A stretch of DNA of 45,484 nucleotides from Pseudomonadales bacterium (GTDB lineage Bacteria > Pseudomonadota > Gammaproteobacteria > Pseudomonadales > Azotimanducaceae), in contig JALZVT010000040.1 in NCBI GenBank assembly GCA_023300545.1, positions 1-45,484 of the forward strand, written 5' to 3'. A model generated the notes under the pieces. That model made no database searches. It saw only the letters and a program-made list of their open reading frames with translations, and was not told where the DNA came from. Positions within the stretch are counted from its first letter, which is position 1; each line of letters opens with the position of its first letter. A program made the position numbers and the translations under genes. Positions 9,593 through 17,044 of this stretch are shown piece after piece.

Positions 9593-11464
9593 TCAGGACA
9601 CTGCCGCCAGCGGCGCGCACGCCACCTTCAACCAGTCTCGGTCCGCCGGCTCCAGCAACGGTGACACTTCTTCAAACACTCGCTGGTGATAGGAGTTCAA
9701 CCAGGCCTTCTCACTGTCTGACAACAGCTCAAGCAGCAACGGTCGGGTTTGAATGGGCGCAAGGGTCAGTGTCTCGAATGCATAGAACTCGCCAAACTCA
9801 GTGGTCTCGGCACGCACCACCTGCATGATGTTTTCAATACGCACACCATGCCGGCCTTCGCGATAAATACCGGGCTCGTTGGTTATCGACATGCCCGGCA
9901 CAAAAGGCACATCGTTCAATCGCTGGTTCAAACCCTGTGGCCCCTCGTGCACGACCAGACACTGACCAACGCCGTGGCCCGTGCCACACTCGTAATCTAT
10001 ACCAAATTGCCAAAGCACGCCGCGCGCCATGATGTCGAGGTTGCAGCCACAGGCTCCTTTGCGAAAGCGGGTTTCGCTTAACCGAATCACGGCCTGCAAC
10101 ACCCGGGTGTAGTCTGTACGCTGAATGTCCGCAACGTCGCCAAACGCAAAGGTACGGGTTACATCGGTAGTGCCACCTAAGTACTGCCCACCGGAGTCGA
10201 CCAGAAACAACGCACTGCCTTCGACCAGCGCATCACTGTCAGTTGTTGCTGCGTAGTGCATTAACGCAGCATGAGGGCCATAACCCGCAATAGTGTGAAA
10301 ACTCTCCTCAAGAAAGTGGGGCAGCTCCGAGCGAAATCCCCGCAAGACCTTTTCGGCCGCCAGTTCGGTCACTGATCCCTGGGGCACATTGACTTCAAGC
10401 CAACGCGCAAAGCGCGTCATGGCAACTCCGTCATAACGCAGCGCCTCGCGAAACACGCGCTGCTCAACCAAATTTTTAGACGCTTTGGTCAGCTCTGTGG
10501 GCGGTGGCAACTGCAGAACCGTGGCCCCAGCCCCCGTCACCGCCACATAAACATCACTGCCGGTCGACTGTGGGCACAGACTAATGGTGCCCGAGCAGGC
10601 AGAGGCTAGTTCGAGTATTGAAGAATAGTCAGCAAGCTCAACCCCAGCAGCCAGCAACTGGTCACTCACCGCAGATGGCAGTTTCGTTTGATCGACGCAA
10701 AATACCGCGCGCGGCGAACTGTCGGTCTCATCGATGTCCGCAGCTTCGATGTACAGGTAACCCTCAACGAGCGGACAGTAAGGTACGTCACTACCACGAA
10801 TGTTCAGCAACCAAGCGATGTCGGGCAGCGCACTGATAATGAGCGCGTCTGCACCCGCACCCACAGATTCTCGCAGCTGAGCCCGCACTTCAGCCAGTTT
10901 GTCTTCCACACTGCGTCCAGAAAACTCAATGGGGTAATCGAGCACGGGTGCTGTTGAGCGTTCCGGTCGATCGCTCCAGATGCGGCTCACCAAATCGAGG
11001 TCTGTGCGCAATACAACCTCCTCTGGGTGCAGCGCCTTAACAAGCTCTTGATAGAGGCTGGCGTTTATGGAATTTCCCGCAACGGCAACTCGGTCGCCTG
11101 CAACAAGAACCGCCGCCAGATGCTCGGCAATGCTGGGCGTGCCTTCGATCCGCTGCCGAAACAGCTCAAGACCGGTACCCGCGAGCTGCTCTTGGGCCTG
11201 GATGAAATAACGCCCGTCTGTCCACAACCCGCCGCCATCAGCCAGCACCACTAGATCGCCGGCAGACCCAGTAAACCCGGAAACAAACTCACGCGCTTGC
11301 CAATGTAGCCCGGAGTATTCGCTGTGGTGCGGGTCGTAGTTGGTCACAATGCACGCAACCACCTGTTCGCGTTGCATCTGTGCCCGCAAAGCGGCAAGTC
11401 GCTGGTTGATCTCAGCCCTACTTGGCGGGTTTGTGGTTGCTGAAGTCACCGCTGCTTGGTTCAT
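9593..11464 (-). CDS. Xaa-Pro aminopeptidase (aminopeptidase P, M24B family, three-domain type)
   Basis: Cytoplasmic metallopeptidase removing N-terminal residues that precede proline. From the ATG at 11464 it has 623 residues, the length of the three-domain eukaryote-like aminopeptidase P enzymes. Two creatinase-like N-terminal domains (residues about 20-310) are followed by the catalytic pita-bread domain. Metal ligands are visible: the two Asp in LFLVDSGGQYLGGTTDVTRT, His in CGTGHGVGQCL with the neighbouring VVHEGP, Glu in TNEPGIY and Glu in GVRIENI. A short C-terminal M24 tail domain follows. The open frame extends upstream to 11539, but the extra 25 residues show no family similarity. 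It is transcribed away from the small hypothetical gene at 11625. Confidence 0.94.
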   Translation of the reverse strand: MNQAAVTSATTNPPSRAEINQRLAALRAQMQREQVVACIVTNYDPHHSEYSGLHWQAREFVSGFTGSAGDLVVLADGGGLWTDGRYFIQAQEQLAGTGLELFRQRIEGTPSIAEHLAAVLVAGDRVAVAGNSINASLYQELVKALHPEEVVLRTDLDLVSRIWSDRPERSTAPVLDYPIEFSGRSVEDKLAEVRAQLRESVGAGADALIISALPDIAWLLNIRGSDVPYCPLVEGYLYIEAADIDETDSSPRAVFCVDQTKLPSAVSDQLLAAGVELADYSSILELASACSGTISLCPQSTGSDVYVAVTGAGATVLQLPPPTELTKASKNLVEQRVFREALRYDGVAMTRFARWLEVNVPQGSVTELAAEKVLRGFRSELPHFLEESFHTIAGYGPHAALMHYAATTDSDALVEGSALFLVDSGGQYLGGTTDVTRTFAFGDVADIQRTDYTRVLQAVIRLSETRFRKGACGCNLDIMARGVLWQFGIDYECGTGHGVGQCLVVHEGPQGLNQRLNDVPFVPGMSITNEPGIYREGRHGVRIENIMQVVRAETTEFGEFYAFETLTLAPIQTRPLLLELLSDSEKAWLNSYHQRVFEEVSPLLEPADRDWLKVACAPLAAVS

Positions 11465-11624
11465 ATGTTGAGCCCTACGCCATGTTATTGTGAATTCATC
11501 AGACTCAATCGCCAGATGCCTCAGAGGGGAAGTCAGCATACCAGCGCAGCTGCCCGCCCTGACTTACAAAACCCATACAAAGGTGTGGAATGCGCTTGTA
11601 AAAAAATGCACACTCGTCAGTCAA
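11465..11624. other. Intergenic region upstream of the aminopeptidase gene
   Basis: This stretch separates the aminopeptidase (leftward) from the first well-supported coding signal on the right. The frame of the small hypothetical gene is open through it from a GTG at 11490, but codon use here is less regular than further right. It probably holds the aminopeptidase promoter. I see no clear promoter pair, repeat or terminator. Confidence 0.3.
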
Positions 11625-11930
11625 ATGCTTGCAAAGACGCAGTTCGCATCACTATCGGCAGGAAGGTCAGTGCTGGATTTCGACCCCCCTAACAACCATC
11701 AGGCGACTACCCATCAGGCCGTCACCATTGACGAGTTTACCGTTGCTCGCATCCAGAGGCTTTGGAAAGACTGGGTGCGCAACAGCCCACCGGAGCAACG
11801 CAACAAGCACCGCTTCCATCAAAACGTGATCAAACGCGCTACCGGCTTGCAACAGGTCCGACTAGCTACCGTTTACGTATTGTTGGCCCGCTATGACGCC
11901 TCTCTGTCTGCCCAGTTGAGCCCGGCGTGA
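11625..11930 (+). CDS. Small hypothetical protein
   Basis: I do not recognise a family. From the ATG at 11625 the product has 101 residues. The same frame is open from a GTG at 11490, which would give 146. The last 80 residues look truly coding: regular amphipathic stretches such as TVARIQRLWKDWVRN and QVRLATVYVLLARYDASLSAQ, many charged residues, and GC-rich third positions like the neighbours. It contains no membrane segment or signal peptide. It ends 44 nt before the desaturase on the same strand and could be co-transcribed with it. No good ribosome-binding site marks either start. The alternative is a chance frame in an intergenic region. Confidence 0.45.
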   Translation: MLAKTQFASLSAGRSVLDFDPPNNHQATTHQAVTIDEFTVARIQRLWKDWVRNSPPEQRNKHRFHQNVIKRATGLQQVRLATVYVLLARYDASLSAQLSPA

Positions 11931-11974
11931 TCTGCCACTAAAGTAGGCCAGTTTTCACCATTACAGGTATCCAG

Positions 11975-12874
11975 GTGTCTGAGACAAAGCCCGCCAAACC
12001 ACAGTTGTTGTGGGTCCAAACCCTCATCTTTTCGCTGACGTTTCTCGTCGCAGCAATTGGTGTGCCTTGGTACAGCATCACCGTTGGCTTTGAGTGGTCT
12101 GCCTGGGTCGCGTTCATCGTTTGGTATTTTGCCACCGGCATGGCCATCACGGCCGGCTATCACCGCCTGTGGTCGCACAACAGCTACAAGGCCCATCCCA
12201 TCTTGCGCACCATGCTAGCTTTACTGGGGGCCGCGGCCATTCAAAACAGCATTATGGTCTGGGCATCGGGTCATCGCGATCATCATCGACACGTTGACGA
12301 CGATCAGCATGATCCTTACAGCGTCCGGCGCGGACTGTGGTTTTCTCACATGGGCTGGATGCTTCGCGACTATCCCAGTGGCGAGGTGGATATGACAAAT
12401 ATCCCTGACATCGCGCGCGACCCGATCGCCCGCTTTCAGCATGACTACTACATCCCCCTGGTGCTGCTGATGAACTTTGCACCGCCGTTACTCATGGGCT
12501 TTATCACCGGCGACTACCTCGCTAACTTCCTTCTGATGGGCGTACTGCGACTGGTTGTCACGCACCACTGCACGTTCTTCATCAACTCATTGGCTCACTA
12601 TTGGGGCTCCCAACCGTACTCCGATCAATGCAGCGCTCGGGACAACGGCTGGCTGGCGCTCTTTACCTATGGCGAGGGCTACCACAACTACCACCACTGT
12701 TTTCAAACCGACTACCGCAATGGTATTCGCTGGTGGCACTGGGACCCAACTAAATGGCTGATCTTTACCAGCTCTTTAGCAGGACTAGCGAGCGACCTGC
12801 GGCGAATACCTCAGGAGACGATCAATATGGCGCGAGAAGAAATGGCCAAGAAATTACAAGGATCTACCGGCTAG
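11975..12874 (+). CDS. Acyl-CoA / fatty acid delta-9-type desaturase
   Basis: Integral-membrane di-iron desaturase, 299 residues, that would introduce a cis double bond into saturated acyl chains. The three histidine boxes of the acyl-CoA desaturase family are present: HRLWSH, HRDHHRH and HNYHH (in GEGYHNYHHCF). Two pairs of hydrophobic segments surround them (for example TLIFSLTFLVAAIGVPW and LLGAAAIQNSIMVWAS). The start is a GTG with an AGG about 10 nt upstream. The arrangement HRDHHRHVDDDQHDPYS matches bacterial homologues of stearoyl-CoA desaturase. It allows membrane fluidity to be tuned after synthesis. Its stop codon lies within a 14-bp tandem duplication, described separately. Confidence 0.95.
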   Translation: MSETKPAKPQLLWVQTLIFSLTFLVAAIGVPWYSITVGFEWSAWVAFIVWYFATGMAITAGYHRLWSHNSYKAHPILRTMLALLGAAAIQNSIMVWASGHRDHHRHVDDDQHDPYSVRRGLWFSHMGWMLRDYPSGEVDMTNIPDIARDPIARFQHDYYIPLVLLMNFAPPLLMGFITGDYLANFLLMGVLRLVVTHHCTFFINSLAHYWGSQPYSDQCSARDNGWLALFTYGEGYHNYHHCFQTDYRNGIRWWHWDPTKWLIFTSSLAGLASDLRRIPQETINMAREEMAKKLQGSTG

Positions 12875-12898
12875 ATTTTGCGGGCTAGATGTTGCGGG
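12871..12898. repeat. 14-bp tandem duplication over the desaturase stop codon
   Basis: CTAGATTTTGCGGG (12871-12884) is followed at once by CTAGATGTTGCGGG (12885-12898), one mismatch in 14. The desaturase stop TAG is in the first copy, and the convergent gene ends three bases after the second. It looks like a recent replication-slippage duplication; no function is evident. Confidence 0.7.
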
Positions 12899-12900
12899 CT

Positions 12901-13734
12901 TTACCGCATCACACCATCAATCGCCTTACCCCCACCTAGCCTCTCTGCCCACGAGAACGTCCCCCGATCGAGCGTTTCTCGTGCGGCGTCGACCAGATAG
13001 GCCAGCATGTGCCGCGACAACATTGACCCCAGGCTGACGCGCGAAGCCCCCGCGTCTGCAAGCTCAGCCACCGAGTGCTTTGCGAGCGGCCCCACAGCCA
13101 GCACGTTGACCGGTTTATCGACCGCTGCACAGAGCGTTTTCACCGACGCAAGATCCGGCAAACCAGGTGCATAAAGCACATCAGCACCCACCTCAGAAAA
13201 CGCGTTGAGGCGAGCAATAACATCCCCCAACACTGGCGCGCCGCGTAAAAAACCTTCCGCTCTGGCGGTTAACACAAAGCCATCCGCTCGCTCGCGACCG
13301 GCCTCAACAGCGGCAACAACCCGCTCCCGGGCTTCTTCCAACGAAAACAAGCGCTCGGTAACCAGCCCGGAAAAGTCCTCGATCGAACCACCAGCCAAAC
13401 CTATTGAGGCCGCCAAAGAGATCGTGTCAGCCACCTGCTCGGGTGTATCAGCGTAGCCCTCTTCAAGATCAGCTGATACGGGAATGTCGACGGCGGCCAC
13501 CACTTCAGCGCAGTGCTCAAGCATCAAGTCGCGCGGCACATTGCCGTCTTTGTTGCCGATGGTGAACGCAAAGCCCTGACTGGATGTGGCGAGCGCTGAG
13601 TACCCCAAACCGGCCAAAATTCTCGCCGATCCCACGTCCCAGGGATTGGGAATGACAAAAGCGCCGCTGGCGTGGTGCAGGTCGAGGAAATCGGCCACAC
13701 GGGTGGGGGCGCTCAGAGGTCGACGTTCACTCAT
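12901..13734 (-). CDS. Isocitrate lyase / phosphoenolpyruvate mutase superfamily protein
   Basis: A 277-residue TIM-barrel protein of the ICL/PEPM superfamily. Typical strands are present: GAFVIPNPWDVGSARILAGLGYSA is the N-terminal signature, VSADLEEGYADTPEQ carries the Mg-binding acidic residues, GGSIEDF the next strand, and FVLTARAEGF and GADVLYAPGL the later ones. The KKCGH catalytic loop of isocitrate lyase itself is absent, so lyase activity on isocitrate is unlikely. Members of this branch include oxaloacetate decarboxylases and carboxyphosphonoenolpyruvate-type C-C or C-P lyases; I cannot choose. A CAGGAG ribosome-binding site lies 8 nt before the ATG. It is a single gene convergent with the desaturase. 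Confidence 0.88.
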   Translation of the reverse strand: MSERRPLSAPTRVADFLDLHHASGAFVIPNPWDVGSARILAGLGYSALATSSQGFAFTIGNKDGNVPRDLMLEHCAEVVAAVDIPVSADLEEGYADTPEQVADTISLAASIGLAGGSIEDFSGLVTERLFSLEEARERVVAAVEAGRERADGFVLTARAEGFLRGAPVLGDVIARLNAFSEVGADVLYAPGLPDLASVKTLCAAVDKPVNVLAVGPLAKHSVAELADAGASRVSLGSMLSRHMLAYLVDAARETLDRGTFSWAERLGGGKAIDGVMR

Positions 13735-14056
13735 TTATTGCTCCTGTTGCCGGCTTTTCACCGGCAGTTGTCCGAATATTGTTTGACACTTCGACCTAAT
13801 GGCGCGGGTTTTTCAGCGGCACAGACCGCGTCAGTTGGCACCGTTGATACCTACTGGATCACGAGTAACCCCGACACGAGTTCATAACGGCGCAGACCGA
13901 CAAGCAACAGCCACAATTTCAGCGAGTTCTGAGAAACCGCACCGCTTTTTCGACGGGCGACAAAACTACAGTACACCCTTGGACCGGATCTAGCGTTTTT
14001 ACACAACGACCGGTAGGACTAATTATCTAAGAGGTTGGACGCTAAATAGTGCCATC
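13735..14056. other. Intergenic region, divergent promoters
   Basis: About 320 nt separate the PEP-mutase-like gene (leftward) from the sigma54-activator operon (rightward). Near its left end is the leader hairpin TGCCGG(N7)CCGGCA. At 13836-13851 the sequence TTGGCAC occurs with a good -24 element, but the -12 element (ATACC) is poor. No open frame here looks coding. The rightward promoter must lie here, but I cannot place it firmly. Confidence 0.5.
13748..13766 (-). promoter_or_regulatory. Leader hairpin before the PEP-mutase-like gene
   Basis: Perfect 6-bp inverted repeat TGCCGG / CCGGCA with a 7-nt loop, placed 13-31 nt upstream of the start codon and directly before the CAGGAG ribosome-binding site. 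If transcribed it would fold next to the site. It could modulate translation, or be chance. Confidence 0.4.
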
Positions 14057-17044
14057 GTGCCAGAAGTAATGCGCCTGAATTCGCTTCACAACGGACTCTA
14101 CGTAGCAGCCAAGCTGCTCCGCGCCGAATCAATTGCTATTAAGCTCCTGCCGGAGAGCCACGTCGATTGGCTGCCCGCAGATATTGCCGTGGGTGACACC
14201 TCGCAGTTGCAGCAGTTTAACTGGGAACATGGTTCAGCCGTGCCAACCCCTATGGGTTGCTCACACCAACGCCAATCACTGTTTGGCGTGCCGGGAGCAC
14301 TGTCGACCTACAGCAAGCCTGACACCCACAGCATTGTCGCCGAAATTGCGATCAACGAAACCGTGCTCGACGCGCTACCCGGACAATTTCTGGGGCACGA
14401 ACGGCGCGGCAACTCAAAACTCCAGCTAGGAACGGTCTGGTTTGCAATCACTCTGCACCCCGATTCTCCCGCCCATAGCCAACTATTCGACCCAGACGGC
14501 TCAACAGATCTGTTCGAACTGGTCATAGGCGTCTGCTCCCAGGCGCTGTGGGGCCTGTATCGCTCCGCGATGCTGCAACAAGACAGCGTGACACAATTGC
14601 CGGGGGCCGCAGAAATGCGCCACCAGCTACAGCTCAACATAGCGAACGAGCAGGCCAACTCACTGCTTATTCTATTAGAGATAGACAACTTCTCATTGCT
14701 GCGCAGACAACTAGGCAGCAACAGCGCGGATGCACTGCTACGCGAAACCGCCAAATTGACTCGCAGCGCCGTTCGCAAAAACGATGGCGTCTTTCGCTAC
14801 ACCGATTCAATCTTTGCGATCACTGCTGATGTTGTCGATGACGCAGCACCACAGGTTATAAAGAAAGTATCCGCTGCCTGGAAAGAACTAGCCTGCAAAG
14901 ACGACTATATCGGTCTCACGTGCAGCATCAGTTTTGGACTCCCAAACAACGCCGAAAGCGTTCAGCATTTTTTGCTCAGCGTGGAGCACGCCCTCACCGT
15001 GGTAAAAGAACAGGGTGGCAATCAGGTTCTCGAAGCGGATCCAGCCTTTGCACTCGACCACGTGAACCCAAGCCAGGCAACCGGTGGCGTGTTTACCAGC
15101 GACCCGATGAAAGACTATCGCAACAGTCGGATTCTATGGCGCGCCACCAGCCTGATAGCAACCGAAACCAGTGCTAATGGCTTGAGCCGTGCGTTTGCTA
15201 ACCTGCTACAAGACATGCTCAGCCTCGATGACATAGACGTGCTGACTCAGTCAGATGGCGAACTTTGCTCCACGCTGCATGACAACCGCCGTCCTTTGAC
15301 ACCCGCAATGAACGCCCTGGTGCAACATGCCATCGATCGCCAGTCTATCCAGCAGTCAACTCCAGAGAACCTCGAGCCACAGGCTCTCGCCTTGCCGTTA
15401 CTGTCACGGAACCAGCTCATAGGCGCTCTACTGATTGTCACTGAAGAATCACTAGACGATTCAGACACTGTCTTTCTGAAAGCCATCGCAGACCAAATTG
15501 CGGGTGCACTCGACCGCATCGACCTCGCGGCAACACAAGAATTGTTGAGCGCCCGCGAAAGCGCCTCGTTGCGAGCGGAAATCAGGGAACTCAAAGAACA
15601 CAGTCACATATCTAAACCCATTCCAGTTATTGCTGTATCAAAAGCAATGCAAGACGTGCTGGCATATATCGACAAAATCGCCCCCACCACCGCTTCGGTG
15701 CTCATCATGGGCGAGTCAGGTGCGGGCAAAGAAGTCATGGCCAAGGCTATAGTGGCAGCCAGCAATCGTTCCGATGCACCGTTCATTACCGTCGATTGCA
15801 GCGCCATTACTCACTCGCTGATCGATAGTGAATTGTTCGGTCGGGTTAAAGGCGCATTTACCGGCGCAGACGACGCCTCGCCGGGGCGTATCGCCGAAGC
15901 TCATGGCGGCACCTTGTTTCTGGACGAAATTGGCGAGCTGCCAATGGACGTACAAGCAAAACTTCTGCGCTTTGTGCAAGAGAAAGAACTAATTGCCGTT
16001 GGCGACACCCGTCGTCGGCATATCGACACGCGTATTGTCTGCGCCACCAACCGCGACCTACTGCTCGAATCAAGACAGGGGCGTTTCAGAAGCGACCTCT
16101 ACTATCGATTACAGGTACTTCAGGTCACCGTTCCGCCACTACGAGAACGACAGGCTGATATCTATGCGCTTGTCAGTCATTTCATCGAACGCTACAGCGA
16201 ACAATTTGGTAAAACCATTACAGGTCTGACCGAGGCAGCCTGGCAAAAAGTCACTCAGTATCAATGGCCGGGTAACGTACGCGAACTGCAAAATGCAATC
16301 GTTCGCGCCACTCTGACCGCTGAAGACGAATGTATCGACACGGTCGATCTGCAGTTTGGCGAAGAACTGCCCTCCCCCGCGCAATCGGTATTTAGTAATG
16401 AGCAACAAGCGAGCGACCACTACTCGCAGGCTGCATCTTCGCAGCCGCTCCGGGCTTCAGCACATAACGAGTCACCTACAAAAAGACCAACAGAAAACCC
16501 AGCGATCGCTGCAAGCTTAGAACCAGCCGACGACTGGGCGACACTGCAATCACTGCTAAGTGGTCAGGTAGCCGCACTGCTGAATGAATCCAGACTGGAA
16601 GCACCCGTTGGCCGCTGGCTCGCCGACACCGTTGTGCTAACTGCCGCACAGGTCAGCGGCGGGGTCGCACGCCAAGCTGCGCGATTACTTGGAGTTCCTG
16701 AAACTACATTGCGTCGCCAGCTGAACAAGGCCCGACAGAACGAAGAAAATCCATTTCAGCTGATGAGTCGCCAATGGCTGACTTCACTACCCGCCCTTAC
16801 AGAGCTGCTACAACGCTTGATGCGCGGTGACGACAACGACACTGAGTTTTCAGAGCGTTGCCAGGCCTTGCTGCTGCAAGAAGTGGCGAACCACATCGGC
16901 GACGATCGTAAAACTGGCGCAACATTAATGGGCATCACACCGCCAACGTACGCTCGCTGGATCCAAAAATTTGAGATTACCCCTCAGCCACTGAACCAAC
17001 CTGCAGTGACCACCAGCTTCATGCTGGAACAGAAATACTCATGA
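14057..17044 (+). CDS. Sigma54-dependent activator with GAF, degenerate GGDEF (I-site kept), GAF, AAA+ and HTH domains
   Basis: Predicted enhancer-binding protein of 995 residues. Order: an N-terminal GAF-like region (about 1-175); a GGDEF-fold domain (175-335) whose active-site loop is TDSIF at 249-253, while an RxxD motif (R240-K-N-D243) lies exactly five residues before it, as in c-di-GMP inhibitory sites; a second GAF-like domain (about 365-500); a short coiled coil; the AAA+ domain (525-770) with Walker A GESGAGKE at 552, the sigma54-contacting GAFTGA at 599-604 intact, Walker B GGTLFLDEIGE and the arginine-finger region GRFRSDLYYRL; then a C-terminal region with two helix-turn-helix-like segments (ARQAARLLGVPETTLRRQL and GATLMGITPPTYARWI). 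No response-regulator receiver is present. I infer a c-di-GMP-sensing sigma54 activator. The start is GTG 14057; ATG 14069 is the alternative. Its stop overlaps the next start by 4 nt. Confidence 0.9.
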   Translation: MPEVMRLNSLHNGLYVAAKLLRAESIAIKLLPESHVDWLPADIAVGDTSQLQQFNWEHGSAVPTPMGCSHQRQSLFGVPGALSTYSKPDTHSIVAEIAINETVLDALPGQFLGHERRGNSKLQLGTVWFAITLHPDSPAHSQLFDPDGSTDLFELVIGVCSQALWGLYRSAMLQQDSVTQLPGAAEMRHQLQLNIANEQANSLLILLEIDNFSLLRRQLGSNSADALLRETAKLTRSAVRKNDGVFRYTDSIFAITADVVDDAAPQVIKKVSAAWKELACKDDYIGLTCSISFGLPNNAESVQHFLLSVEHALTVVKEQGGNQVLEADPAFALDHVNPSQATGGVFTSDPMKDYRNSRILWRATSLIATETSANGLSRAFANLLQDMLSLDDIDVLTQSDGELCSTLHDNRRPLTPAMNALVQHAIDRQSIQQSTPENLEPQALALPLLSRNQLIGALLIVTEESLDDSDTVFLKAIADQIAGALDRIDLAATQELLSARESASLRAEIRELKEHSHISKPIPVIAVSKAMQDVLAYIDKIAPTTASVLIMGESGAGKEVMAKAIVAASNRSDAPFITVDCSAITHSLIDSELFGRVKGAFTGADDASPGRIAEAHGGTLFLDEIGELPMDVQAKLLRFVQEKELIAVGDTRRRHIDTRIVCATNRDLLLESRQGRFRSDLYYRLQVLQVTVPPLRERQADIYALVSHFIERYSEQFGKTITGLTEAAWQKVTQYQWPGNVRELQNAIVRATLTAEDECIDTVDLQFGEELPSPAQSVFSNEQQASDHYSQAASSQPLRASAHNESPTKRPTENPAIAASLEPADDWATLQSLLSGQVAALLNESRLEAPVGRWLADTVVLTAAQVSGGVARQAARLLGVPETTLRRQLNKARQNEENPFQLMSRQWLTSLPALTELLQRLMRGDDNDTEFSERCQALLLQEVANHIGDDRKTGATLMGITPPTYARWIQKFEITPQPLNQPAVTTSFMLEQKYS

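Noticed and set aside
13836-13851. TTGGCAC as a sigma54 promoter for the activator operon
   Set aside because: The -24 element is perfect but the -12 element reads ATACC with AC in place of GC, and it is about 200 nt from the start codon. Too weak to list as a promoter.
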